Position numbers and translations under genes: made by a program. Of a stretch of DNA of 64,000 bases, positions 18,307-27,575 are shown one piece after another. This DNA comes from Saccharospirillaceae bacterium (GTDB lineage Bacteria; Pseudomonadota; Gammaproteobacteria; Pseudomonadales; Oceanobacteraceae): contig JAJOJJ010000031.1 of the NCBI GenBank assembly GCA_021208685.1, positions 16,085 to 80,084 of the forward strand. Reading direction: 5' to 3'. A model generated the notes under the pieces. The model was not told the DNA's origin and did not search any database. It worked only from the letters and a program-made list of their open reading frames with translations. Each line of letters starts with the position of its first letter. Position 1 is the stretch's first letter.

Positions 18307-21077
18307 AGGCTGTGGCCTCCGTTTTGCAGACGCTGAATTTCCAGATTCAGCAAACGGCGGAAGGTACGCACCACACGTTCCATAAACGGATAATGACGGA
18401 AGGTATGCGCCATCACATACATGGGCACACGGTTTACCACCAGATCCCACAGGGACAGAGTAAAACCATAACGCCATTGTGCAGCATCCAGCGTAACACC
18501 CGCGGCCTGTTCCAGCTGCACCCGGTGTCGTTCAATTAAGGCTTCCACCAGCAGCGGATCAAAATCCGGATTCAGGGTAAAGACCAGTAATTCAGCCAGA
18601 TCATGCTGCGGCACCTGAACGGTTGCCAGTTCCCAGTCATACGCACACAGCGTCAGTTCATTATTCTGACGACGGAAGGCAATATTGCGCGGATTAAAAT
18701 CGTTATGGATCAGGGTTTTCGGCAAGGCATCCAGCTGTGGATACCACTGCTCCATGCTGTAAACGCGGTCGCGGAAACGTGCCATATCCTCCGCACTGAA
18801 CCATTCCGGAAATTCCTGCTGCGCATGAGCACCCAGCATTTCCCACAGGCGGGTTTTTTCCAGCATATTAGCGGTATTCGGTGCGTCACAGATCCAGTCG
18901 TTCGCCAGTAATTCTTCTTCGCGGTTCAGCCAGATGCTGTGCACCTGGGCAATACCATCCACGGCGGCATTAAAATGCTCGGTCGTCCAGCCGGAAGTGT
19001 CGTCAGCGGAATCCATTAATTCCAGACCATCGAGATATTCCTGCACCAGCACATAGGCTTCACGCGAGGCATCGGCCCAGGCCATATAAGTGGTCGGGGC
19101 GACACGGCGGAAACGTTCATCCTGCTGGGCCATTACTTCCAGCTCACGCACATGACAACCACGGAAACCGACATGCTTGCGGAATTCGTTGTAGGCATGC
19201 GCCAGACGCGCATCACACATCGACGCCATGGAATTAAGCATCAGGATCACTTCGTCATCCAGCGGCTTTACTTTAACCATCACATCCAGCGTCTGATCGG
19301 CATCGTCCAGGGTCAGACGGAACGGATAATGGCCAACCAGTTTATTAATTTTATGCGCCGTCAGTTCGGTAATAATACTGCTGCCTTTATCCGACAGGCT
19401 CAGACTCTGCTGCGCGCTGACATTGACGCTGCGGTTTAAACCCTGAGATAACGCACGGCTGAAAAACTCCGGATTTAAATCACCCAGTTTTAACCATTCC
19501 ACCGGACGGTTACGGCCAAGCTTTTCATGGGCACGGGCAAACTGATCACTGGCAATGGCCGACAGCGTGGATAAATCCAGCGCCAGACAGTAACCGGCAA
19601 TCACCTCGGCCAGCTTATGCGCACAACCAGGACCGGCGCAGCCGATCATCTGTAAACATTCTTTCTGCTGCGGCAAACTGGTACCACCACCAACCGTACC
19701 GACCACCAGACTCGGCAGGCGCAGCGTGGCGTAAATCGCATTATCGTCGGTTATTTCCATATGCAGCTGACCGATGGACGATTCGTGCACACAGGCAATG
19801 TCCTGACCGGTAGCGGTAAACATCGCACCAATCACGTTGGCGATATTAATATTCAGACCGACCATACCGGAGGCGATACTGCCGCCGACAAAATGGTTAT
19901 AAGCGGTGAATAATTCCCGGGCGCTGACTTTTAATACCTTGCGGCAAATATCATCGCTGAGTACGGCTTCTGCCAGCACCCGCACACCCCGGCCACGCAG
20001 AAAAGAGTTGTAGGTTACTTTTTTATCGTTGGAGAGGTTGGCCTCTACCATAAAGTGTTCAAACTCAATGCCATCAAACGCGCGCATCTCGGCCAGAATC
20101 CACTGACATGCCTGCCAGGTGCAGGTGGTCGTCATATTCTGACCGGCTGCATCACCGGTTTCATAGACAAACTGTACGTGCACAGTGCGGCCCATTAATT
20201 CGGTGTGCACTTCCACCAGATTGGCGTAGTTCGAATATTTACGGGTTTGGGCGGCAATTTCGCTCTGATGGTCTTTGACCCATTCGGCAAAAAATAACGC
20301 CGAGGATAAATCGCTCAAGACAAAGACCGGCACCCGCAGCATACGCTGGCCCAATACCCGCACATTGACACCACCGGCACGGGAAATGGCCGTTGCACCA
20401 CGGGTAGCCGATGCCACCAGGGCTCCTTCAGACGTGGCCATCGGGGCATAAAATAAACCGTTCGCATGTTCACCGCGAATATGCAGCGGCCCGGCCACAC
20501 CGACCGGAATTTCCACAGTGCCGATTAATGCTTCGATATTGCTCACCAGCGCTTTCGGATCAAGGGTGATCTCCGCCACCCGCTCCAAAGCGGCACCGGT
20601 TTCTGCACGGACAAAATGCAGACGTTCCTGACGCGCGTCTTCGGTGTATAAACCCCGCGCCGGTACTTTCGGCAACGTCAGTTCGTCGTATAAACGACCA
20701 TCATCTGCAGCGGCCTGCTGACGCAGGGCATAACTGATCTGCCATAACTGACGGCTGTTTTCAGCCGCATGTTCATTACCGTGATCATTTCGCAGCACCA
20801 GACGCCACAGCTTAGCGTTCTGGGCTACCTCCAGTTTGCTGATGATTAAATCACGCAGTACATATTCTTTGTCGGCCAGAACCAGAGTAACGGTGGTCAG
20901 GGCCGCATCCAGCTGCCATTGTTCGCAAGGCTCAGCCAATACGCATAAATGGCTTTTGGAAACGTCTGCTGCTTCGGCGTTACGCCAGCGTTCACCACAC
21001 AGAAGGCTGACGATTGCCTGCTGTTCGTTGCTGAATTCATAACGGGCCTGCGTGGTATATACACGTGCTTTTTTCAT
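18303..21077 (-). CDS. Class I HMG-CoA reductase fused to a choline-kinase/APH-like domain
   Basis: This 924-residue fusion has an unassigned N-terminal part of about 150 residues. Residues 160-530 are class I HMG-CoA reductase with all catalytic positions kept: Glu217 in SEGALVAS, Asp309 in GDAAGQNM, the Lys pair 352-353 in NDKK, and His517 in FARAHEKLGRNR. The GTVGGGT loop is at 460-466. Residues 580-924 are a phosphotransferase domain with VMVKVKP, HNDFNPRN (791-798) and YDWE (813-816), so it is probably an active kinase. The reductase makes mevalonate from HMG-CoA with two NADPH, but no other mevalonate gene is in the window. It may therefore reduce another acyl-CoA. It overlaps the prenyltransferase and PEP-synthase-like genes by four bases each. 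Confidence 0.88.
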   Translation of the reverse strand: MKKARVYTTQARYEFSNEQQAIVSLLCGERWRNAEAADVSKSHLCVLAEPCEQWQLDAALTTVTLVLADKEYVLRDLIISKLEVAQNAKLWRLVLRNDHGNEHAAENSRQLWQISYALRQQAAADDGRLYDELTLPKVPARGLYTEDARQERLHFVRAETGAALERVAEITLDPKALVSNIEALIGTVEIPVGVAGPLHIRGEHANGLFYAPMATSEGALVASATRGATAISRAGGVNVRVLGQRMLRVPVFVLSDLSSALFFAEWVKDHQSEIAAQTRKYSNYANLVEVHTELMGRTVHVQFVYETGDAAGQNMTTTCTWQACQWILAEMRAFDGIEFEHFMVEANLSNDKKVTYNSFLRGRGVRVLAEAVLSDDICRKVLKVSARELFTAYNHFVGGSIASGMVGLNINIANVIGAMFTATGQDIACVHESSIGQLHMEITDDNAIYATLRLPSLVVGTVGGGTSLPQQKECLQMIGCAGPGCAHKLAEVIAGYCLALDLSTLSAIASDQFARAHEKLGRNRPVEWLKLGDLNPEFFSRALSQGLNRSVNVSAQQSLSLSDKGSSIITELTAHKINKLVGHYPFRLTLDDADQTLDVMVKVKPLDDEVILMLNSMASMCDARLAHAYNEFRKHVGFRGCHVRELEVMAQQDERFRRVAPTTYMAWADASREAYVLVQEYLDGLELMDSADDTSGWTTEHFNAAVDGIAQVHSIWLNREEELLANDWICDAPNTANMLEKTRLWEMLGAHAQQEFPEWFSAEDMARFRDRVYSMEQWYPQLDALPKTLIHNDFNPRNIAFRRQNNELTLCAYDWELATVQVPQHDLAELLVFTLNPDFDPLLVEALIERHRVQLEQAAGVTLDAAQWRYGFTLSLWDLVVNRVPMYVMAHTFRHYPFMERVVRTFRRLLNLEIQRLQNGGHSL

Positions 21078-22036
21078 ACGCCCGCTCCCGGCAGATAAGG
21101 ATTTAATGCCGTGGCGATAATGACGACCAGATAGCCCAGCAACATCGTCAGAGCGACCGCTTTCTCGTTATTTTCGCGGCCACGTTCATGGGGGGATTGT
21201 TTGAAGGCAATAACGGCTTTCAGCGCTAACGCCAATACCAGAATAAGCAGCACGGCATAAACCGCTAATGCTGTGACATCCAGTAACCAAAGCAATACCA
21301 GCTGATTCACCACCATAGCGCAGACCAGCGCAATCACCAGATTGGCGGCACCCTGTACACCAAGAATGCGCGTGTAAGAATCAACGGTGTCACGCTCTTC
21401 TTCCGGGCCACGGGTTTTACGGGTAATTTCAAAACAAAAACCGCTGATAAACGCCAGGCTCATCATGGCCATTAAGGGGGCGGAATGCAGTAATTGCATT
21501 GCCGGTAATTGTGGCTGTGCCATCGCCGCTAACCAGTGGACGATCAGCGGCATAATGGCCATATGACTCAGGGCATATAACAGCAGACGCTTTTCCAGCC
21601 AGACACCACAAAAAAACTCAGCGCCCATTAAACACAGATACACAAACATCACGACCCAGACGATCAGCGTATCGGTCCCCAGAAACAGGCTCCACAACAG
21701 CTGAGCAACCACTGCGATAACGCCCAGACCTTTCAGGTGTGTCAGTGTAATACGGCCACTCTGCAACACTCGCTGCGGATGGTTTTTAACATCCAGCTCG
21801 TAATCTTTATGCTCATCAAAAATACGGATGGTTAAAAACAACGACCAGGTCACCAGACAGGAAACGATATCCGCCCAGGTCAGAAACCATTCCCCCTGAC
21901 TGGCACGGACAACACTGGCGGTAACCAGATAAAGAATAAAAAACAGCAGGGCATTGGCGAACGGGAAACGCTCATCCATCCATGCGCGTATACGGCGGAG
22001 CAATGGCTCGCCGACAATAACAGCAGAGTTAGTCAT
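21074..22036 (-). CDS. UbiA-family prenyltransferase
   Basis: This 320-residue protein with about nine membrane helices belongs to the UbiA superfamily. The first Asp-rich motif is IRIFDEHKDYELD, followed by HPQRVLQSGRIT, as in other members (NDxxDxxxD then RPLxSG). The second motif is degenerate: TRKTRGPEEERDTVDSYTRILG. These enzymes join a polyprenyl diphosphate to an aromatic ring or to glycerol phosphate. No aromatic-ring genes are near, so a glycerol- or lipid-type acceptor is as likely as a quinone. The stop overlaps the start of the reductase-kinase gene (ATGA). Second gene of the operon, 42 bases after the exporter. Confidence 0.8.
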   Translation of the reverse strand: MTNSAVIVGEPLLRRIRAWMDERFPFANALLFFILYLVTASVVRASQGEWFLTWADIVSCLVTWSLFLTIRIFDEHKDYELDVKNHPQRVLQSGRITLTHLKGLGVIAVVAQLLWSLFLGTDTLIVWVVMFVYLCLMGAEFFCGVWLEKRLLLYALSHMAIMPLIVHWLAAMAQPQLPAMQLLHSAPLMAMMSLAFISGFCFEITRKTRGPEEERDTVDSYTRILGVQGAANLVIALVCAMVVNQLVLLWLLDVTALAVYAVLLILVLALALKAVIAFKQSPHERGRENNEKAVALTMLLGYLVVIIATALNPYLPGAGV

Positions 22037-22078
22037 AGAAAGATCTCAGTTTTTTAATAATCAGGAAAATCAGAAAAT

Positions 22079-24376
22079 TCAGTCGCGATCCAGCAGCATC
22101 AGCAACAAAGGTAAAAGAATAAGATCGGCTAATAAGGCAACCATAACCGTCAGCGCCATTAATCCACCCATACCCCAGGTGGGCGAGAAAGGTGACAACA
22201 GCAACAAGGCAAAACCGGCAGCCAGCACCAGGCTGGTAATCATCATGGCCACGCCAACGGTCGAAAAGGCGTATTCGATGGCCGCTTCCGTGGTTGCTCC
22301 CTGAGTACGGGCACTGCGGTATTTGGCAAGAAAATGCACGGTATCGTCGACCACCAGCCCGAGGCTCATACAGGCCACAATGCTCAGCCCCAGATCGACA
22401 TGGCCACTGATATAACCCCAGATACCATACGCCAGCAGAGCTGGCAGTAAATTGGGTACCAGACTGATCAGCCCCAGACGCACCGACCGTAACACCAGCA
22501 TCATGACCGCTGAAATCAATACCAGTGCCAGCAGTGTGCCCTGAAACAGGCTGATGCTGTTGCGGTCAGAAATCTGGGCAAACACCATATCCAGACCACT
22601 GCCCGGAGCAATATTCAGCGCCGGTGTATGCTCTGCCGCCCAATCGAGCAGCGCCTGATCAAAGGCCACTAATTTACGCGAGGTACGCTTAAATAAATGC
22701 ACCGTAAAACGGCTGGCCGTCTGGTCAATATTCAGCCGTTCATTCAGTCCCATGCCAAATGGCAAAGACATTTCGTACAACAGCATCGCCTGCGCAACCT
22801 GCTCATCGGAATCGGGAATACGGTAAAACGCTTTATCGCCACCATGCAGCGCCTGATTCAGCGTCAGTAAGGGCTGGTGCAGACTGTCAACAAAGCCGAC
22901 TTCGGCAAAGGTTTGCAGATGCTCTGCCAGTTGCTGCAACTGTTGCATGGGTTCAGTGCGGTACAGCGAACCGCCATCCTGTGCCGCAATGCGGTATTGA
23001 ATAAAATTCACGCCGTTCAGTTTATCGTTTTGTAAATCCAGCGCCTGACGAACCGCAAAGGACTCATCGTAATACTGATGCCACTGCTCATTGAATTTCA
23101 GCTGGCTGATACCGCCAGCCAGAATAGCCGATACCACAACGGCCCCCAGCAGTAACGCCCGTGGATGCGGCTGCAATACCCGCTGCCAGAATGTCAGCAA
23201 TAAACCACTGAGCCATTGTCCGGGATGCGCCAGCGTATGGCCCGGCGGTATTTCCGGTTGAGGCAATACCCGCAGCGCCGCAATAAACAGCGTCAGACTC
23301 AGAGCAGCGGCTAACAGCGCAGCAAAAGCGACTAAATTCCCCAGATCGCGGTACGGTGGTGATTCGCTGAAATTCAGGCACAGCAAACCAAGCGCGGTGG
23401 TCATGGACGTAATCCACACCGGGCGGATATTGGTGGTAACCGCTTGCTGCAGCGCCGGTATTTTATTCATACCACGGCGCAAGCCGTGTTGGTAAGTCGC
23501 CAGAATATGCAGACAATCGGCGATGACAATAATCATAATCATCGATGGCACCACACCCACCACCGGAGTCAGACGCGCCGTGGTCAGCCCCAGACTTCCG
23601 GCCCAGCCCAGCGCACCGAAGGTAGCCATCACACTCAGCAGCGTCAGGGTTAATGCCAGAAAAGTTCCCGCCAGAGAGCGGGTCAGAAAGAAGATACCGG
23701 CAAAAATCAGCAGATAACTGGCCGGAATTAGCGCGGCCATATCGCGCTCCACCGCTTCCGCCAGTGCCAGGTTAATCATCGCCGTACCAAACAGCTGCAC
23801 ATCCAGATGCCGCAGCTCCGTTTCAGCGAGTAATTTACGGCTATAGGCAACCAGTTCGGCGGTTGCCTTTTCGTCACCATCCGGTAATGACAGGCTGACA
23901 ATTATTAATGCCAGATCACCGTCTTTATTCACCAGCCGATTGAGTAAATCGGGCTGACTGCGGACATAGGCCAGCTCGCGCTCAGCATTCCAGGCCGATG
24001 CCTGTTCCGGGCGATAATAATCGTCGATATGAATATTATCGCCCACCGATTGAATACGCTGATAATTAGTCAGGGAATCTACCCGCCGGGCGTAGGGGAT
24101 TTTCCACGCGGCCTGAGTCAGTTGTGCAATGTCATTCAGCGCACGGGGATCAAGCACCGTGGCCGACGATGCCGGCTGCAACAGAAACGTCAGCGTATCC
24201 TGTTTATTAAAATCTTTTTCAAGCTGCTCAAAACTCAGCAGCTGCGGATTATCAGCACTGAAATACACCCGGAAGTCTGACACAAATGACAGCTTTGCCG
24301 CCCCTGCTGTCAAACCTGTTATCAGCACCATAGCCGTAATGATGACCAGCCATGGATAACGCAGTGAGAATGACAC
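22079..24376 (-). CDS. MMPL/RND-family lipid-type exporter
   Basis: This 765-residue protein starts at GTG 24376 behind AAAAGGA. It has the MMPL layout: one N-terminal helix, a periplasmic loop beginning FRVYFSADNPQLLSFEQLEKDF, a six-helix block with GVVPSMIMIIVIADCLHIL, a second loop, and a second helix block with CMSLGLVVDDTVHFLAKYRSA carrying the proton-relay Asp pair. Related proteins move hydrophobic lipids such as hopanoids or mycolate precursors across or out of the inner membrane. It opens the 11.5-24.4 kb operon, which suggests it exports the lipid product. That link rests on gene order only. Confidence 0.85.
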   Translation of the reverse strand: MSFSLRYPWLVIITAMVLITGLTAGAAKLSFVSDFRVYFSADNPQLLSFEQLEKDFNKQDTLTFLLQPASSATVLDPRALNDIAQLTQAAWKIPYARRVDSLTNYQRIQSVGDNIHIDDYYRPEQASAWNAERELAYVRSQPDLLNRLVNKDGDLALIIVSLSLPDGDEKATAELVAYSRKLLAETELRHLDVQLFGTAMINLALAEAVERDMAALIPASYLLIFAGIFFLTRSLAGTFLALTLTLLSVMATFGALGWAGSLGLTTARLTPVVGVVPSMIMIIVIADCLHILATYQHGLRRGMNKIPALQQAVTTNIRPVWITSMTTALGLLCLNFSESPPYRDLGNLVAFAALLAAALSLTLFIAALRVLPQPEIPPGHTLAHPGQWLSGLLLTFWQRVLQPHPRALLLGAVVVSAILAGGISQLKFNEQWHQYYDESFAVRQALDLQNDKLNGVNFIQYRIAAQDGGSLYRTEPMQQLQQLAEHLQTFAEVGFVDSLHQPLLTLNQALHGGDKAFYRIPDSDEQVAQAMLLYEMSLPFGMGLNERLNIDQTASRFTVHLFKRTSRKLVAFDQALLDWAAEHTPALNIAPGSGLDMVFAQISDRNSISLFQGTLLALVLISAVMMLVLRSVRLGLISLVPNLLPALLAYGIWGYISGHVDLGLSIVACMSLGLVVDDTVHFLAKYRSARTQGATTEAAIEYAFSTVGVAMMITSLVLAAGFALLLLSPFSPTWGMGGLMALTVMVALLADLILLPLLLMLLDRD

Positions 24377-24816
24377 GATAAAATCCTTTTAGCTCAGCTA
24401 AAAAATACGGAACATCGCTTGCCATTAGCGGCATTAGAATAATCGTTGTAACAATGTCCGGAACGGTCGCGGATATTACCCAGAGCATTCCGCTAAGGCC
24501 AGAAGCGGCGGTAAAAAAAAGTTACATTCATGCAATTCTTCGTTTTATTTTTGCCGATTCGCATAAATTCTGTCATTTCAATCACCCATCAGGCCACAAT
24601 AACTCACCATTCAGGACACGACTGATAATACGATAATCAATAAGACTGACAAACTTAACAGTTAAACAGAAGATCCTGCGACATCAGCCTGACGGCTATT
24701 AAGATGCGTGCGGAAGCGTCAGGCCAGATGAATGTACGTTGCTCACCGACCAGCCTGGTGCCGGTGAGCAGAGTGAAAACCTCCGCCTGACAGGTTATTG
24801 AAAAGCGGAGGATGCA
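24377..24816. other. Gene-free stretch between the lipid-type operon and emrB; stem-loops, no clear gene
   Basis: About 440 bases without a supported gene. It holds the presumed promoter and leader of the minus-strand operon (the AT-rich part is 24510-24680). It also has a stem-loop at 24741-24769 (arms GCTCACCG and CGGTGAGC, with a further inner pairing) and the terminator-like hairpin at 24780-24811. I could not choose a single promoter. Confidence 0.5.
24780..24811 (-). terminator. Terminator-like hairpin after emrB
   Basis: On the minus strand, CCTCCGC and GCGGAGG pair around an 18-base loop and are followed by TTTTC. It begins six bases past the stop of the emrB C-terminal piece, which supports that piece being the true gene end. 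Confidence 0.6.
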
Positions 24817-25086
24817 TCAGTGAATGGCGGCTTCTGCAGCAACGGCCTGCTTATCCGCCGAGCGGATAGCCAACGATGCCAGTGCAGCGACCATCAGCGC
24901 GAGCCCAAGAACAAAGAACGCTTCATTGTAGGACATGACCATCGCCTGCTGAGTCAGTTCGTTCATCAGCACACCATAGCTCTGGCCGGCATTACCACCC
25001 GCACTTTCCAGAGCACCACCGAGCAGGCGCAGATACTCTGTTACGTTCTGACTGCCGCTGATCAGCGTTTGCTTAAGCCCGTTCAA
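24817..25086 (-). pseudogene. emrB: C-terminal piece of the frameshifted EmrB transporter
   Basis: This 89-residue frame starts at a TTG inside the emrB stop region and continues where the upstream frame ends. It holds the EmrB-type tail: an amphipathic stretch, then LMNELTQQAMVMSYNEAFFV, and a last membrane helix (LGLALMVAALASLAI). EmrB proteins normally have QA-containing text and a final helix here. An extra T in the run at 25085-25087 would join both frames as TDYH-L-NGLKQ and give about 512 residues, the family length. It has no independent start signal, so I read it as part of one broken gene. Confidence 0.75.
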
Positions 25087-26357
25087 TGGTAATCCGTTCG
25101 CTCTGACAGCAAGGTGGCCAACAGGGCAATCCCCACGGCACCGCCCAGATTTCGCATCACATTAAACAGCGTCGATGCGGAAGGAGCATCTTTCGGGTCG
25201 AGATTCTGTGACGACATAATCGACAGCGGCACCATAATAAATGGCTGCCCCACAGCGCGGACCAGCATCGCCGGAATAAGATAAGAACCATTAAAACTGA
25301 TGCTCATATGCATATTCATCCACATACTGCCGCCAACCACAAAAAAGCCAAAGGCGACCAGATATTTGGCATCAATGAATTTCAGCAACCGCGGAATCAG
25401 CGGAAAAAACGGCAATTGCGGAAAACCGACCCACATTAATACCAGGCCAATATCCAGCGCCGTATAATCATGCACCGATGCCAGATACAAAGGCACCAGA
25501 TACACCGAGCCGAACAAACCGGCACCCAGAACAAAGTACGCCACACAGGCAAGGGAAAAATCGAGACTGCGGAACAGGCGCAGGTCCACCAGCGGATGCG
25601 CGGTCGTCAGCTGTTTACGCACAAACAAAAACAGACTGACCGCCGACACCAGTGCCAGCCAGCGGATATATTCCGCATCAAACCAATCGTCGCGCGCGCC
25701 TTCTTCCAGCATAATTTCCAGACAGCCCAGACCAAGTGCCATGGTCATCATGCCGAACAGATCAATTTTTTTAAGCTGCCCCGGATCACCGTCTTCTTTA
25801 TCCAGACCCGCCGCCAGCAACATTAATACGGCAATACCGGGAATCACGTTCAGATAGAAAATGTAATGCCAGCTGAAGGCCTCCGTCAGCCAGCCGCCCA
25901 GCGTCGGGCCAATAGTCGGGGCAAAGGTTGCAGTAACCCCAAATAACGCCATACCCACAGGGCGCTTTTCCTGCGGCAACAGCGTAACAATGAGCGTGAA
26001 CGCCATCGGAATCAGCGCACCGCCACTGAAGCCCTGCACCGCACGGAAGACAATCATCGACTCCAGATTCCAGGCAAAGGAACAGGCCAGTGAGGCGAGA
26101 ATAAAAACCGCACCGTTCCACAGCAGATAACGGCGCGGCGACAACCAGGCGGCAAAGAAACCGCACAGCGGAATGGCAATCATCTCAGCGACCAGATACG
26201 AGGTCGCAATCCAGGACGATTCTTCCAGCGTCGCTCCCAGCGCGGCCTGAATATCTTTCAGCGATGAGTTGGTGATCTGGATATCGAGAATGGCCATAAA
26301 GGCGCCCAGCAAAGCGCCGCTGATGGCCAGCCAGTGCCTGGGAAAACGCTCGCTCAT
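25083..26357 (-). CDS. emrB: EmrB/QacA (DHA2) drug exporter, frameshifted near the 3' end
   Basis: These 424 residues cover 13 of the expected 14 membrane helices of an EmrB-type proton antiporter. The N-terminus has LDIQITNSSLKDIQAALGAT. Motif A-like text is AAWLSPRRYLLWNG, and motif C is FAPTIGPTLGGWL. The frame stops at TDYH followed by TGA, and the rest of the protein continues in another frame (24817-25086). The start overlaps emrA by four bases. It should form a tripartite pump with the HlyD protein upstream and an outer-membrane channel encoded elsewhere. If the frameshift is real, the last helix is lost. Confidence 0.85.
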   Translation of the reverse strand: MSERFPRHWLAISGALLGAFMAILDIQITNSSLKDIQAALGATLEESSWIATSYLVAEMIAIPLCGFFAAWLSPRRYLLWNGAVFILASLACSFAWNLESMIVFRAVQGFSGGALIPMAFTLIVTLLPQEKRPVGMALFGVTATFAPTIGPTLGGWLTEAFSWHYIFYLNVIPGIAVLMLLAAGLDKEDGDPGQLKKIDLFGMMTMALGLGCLEIMLEEGARDDWFDAEYIRWLALVSAVSLFLFVRKQLTTAHPLVDLRLFRSLDFSLACVAYFVLGAGLFGSVYLVPLYLASVHDYTALDIGLVLMWVGFPQLPFFPLIPRLLKFIDAKYLVAFGFFVVGGSMWMNMHMSISFNGSYLIPAMLVRAVGQPFIMVPLSIMSSQNLDPKDAPSASTLFNVMRNLGGAVGIALLATLLSERTDYH

Positions 26358-27358
26358 TCAGTAAAAACCGTGACGTGCAGCGACATCCCCGGACGCACCG
26401 CACTCAGATCCTGACCGTCATCAAACAGAATTTTTACCGGCAAACGCTGAATCACTTTGGTGAAATTACCGGTCGCATTCTGCGGCGGCAGTAACGCAAA
26501 CTCAGAACCGGTGGCGGCAAAGAAACTGTCGATATGCCCTTTCAGAACCTTGCCACCCAGCGCATCCACACGAATATCCGCCACCTGACCGACCGCCATA
26601 TCAGCAATCTGGGTTTCCTTAAAGTTGGCATACACCCAGATCGGCTGAGTTACCAGACTGAGCAGACGGATACCCGGCTCAACACTCTGCCCGACCTGCG
26701 CCTGACGGCTGGTGACAATGCCCGCACGCGGCGCACGAATGGTGGTGTAATCCAGTTCCAGCTGCGCCCGTTTAACCGCCGCCGAAGCCTTGGTCACCTC
26801 AGCCGCCAGCTGTGGTTTCTCACCGTTCAGCGTCACCAGATTGGCCTGCTGAGCGGCCAGCTGCGCCTTGGCCTGATTCAGCCGCGCCTGCGCGGCGGCT
26901 TTATTCAGCTCGGCGGCATCCAGATCATCCTGCGAGACATATTGCTTACCCATTAACTGCAACAAACGATCAGCCTGCTGCACGGTGCGGCGCCACTCCG
27001 CATCGGCAGCAGCCACACTGGCGCGGGCGGCAAGAATCTGCGATTGCTGAGCGTTTTCACGGTCAGCCAGATGCACCAGACGCGCTTCCGCCTCGGCCTG
27101 CACAGCCTCCGCCTCCGCCAGCGCCGCCTGATACAGCGCCGGGTCCAGCTGCACCAGCACATCACCTTCGGCGACCAGCCGGTTGGCCGGTGCAGGGGTT
27201 GCCGTTACCGTGCCCGGAATACGGCTCATAACCGACACAATATCGGCTTTTACATAGGCGTTATCGGTATCTTCACGGCCCTGATGCCACCACCACCAAT
27301 AACCACCGGCCAGCAACAAAGCGACGACCAGAATGCTGATTTTCTGTTGTTTGGACAT
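26354..27358 (-). CDS. emrA: EmrA/HlyD-family membrane fusion protein
   Basis: A 334-residue periplasmic adaptor starting at ATG 27358 (MSKQQKISILVVALLLAGGYWWWW), with one N-terminal anchor helix. The HlyD pattern follows: TDNAYVKADIVSVMSRIPGTV, a lipoyl half with EGDVLVQLDP, a long Ala/Gln-rich coiled coil (about residues 70-190), the second lipoyl half TTIRAPRAGIVTSRQAQVGQSV, and a beta-barrel with FKETQIADMAVGQ. It links EmrB to an outer-membrane factor. The longer frame to 27475 lacks support. It overlaps emrB by ATGA. Confidence 0.9.
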   Translation of the reverse strand: MSKQQKISILVVALLLAGGYWWWWHQGREDTDNAYVKADIVSVMSRIPGTVTATPAPANRLVAEGDVLVQLDPALYQAALAEAEAVQAEAEARLVHLADRENAQQSQILAARASVAAADAEWRRTVQQADRLLQLMGKQYVSQDDLDAAELNKAAAQARLNQAKAQLAAQQANLVTLNGEKPQLAAEVTKASAAVKRAQLELDYTTIRAPRAGIVTSRQAQVGQSVEPGIRLLSLVTQPIWVYANFKETQIADMAVGQVADIRVDALGGKVLKGHIDSFFAATGSEFALLPPQNATGNFTKVIQRLPVKILFDDGQDLSAVRPGMSLHVTVFTE

Positions 27359-27575
27359 AAACAAACCTGTTGTGAAAGTGCCGGGAGATGGCGGCGCGTC
27401 AGAATAAAGTGCTTTGCAGCAAAGCGGACAGAGCCGCAAGTCTAACGGGAATGTGTTCAGTGTAAACAGAGCCAAAATGGCCAGACTGTTTCACTCAATG
27501 CATTAATTCGGATGGATGAACCTGCGGGGAGGTTTCAGCGGTCCGCCGCAAACCAGCGGTGACCGCCTCCGCCTG

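Noticed and set aside
18303..21077. Claiming a complete mevalonate pathway
   Set aside because: Only the reductase is present; HMG-CoA synthase, mevalonate kinase and the decarboxylase are not in the window.
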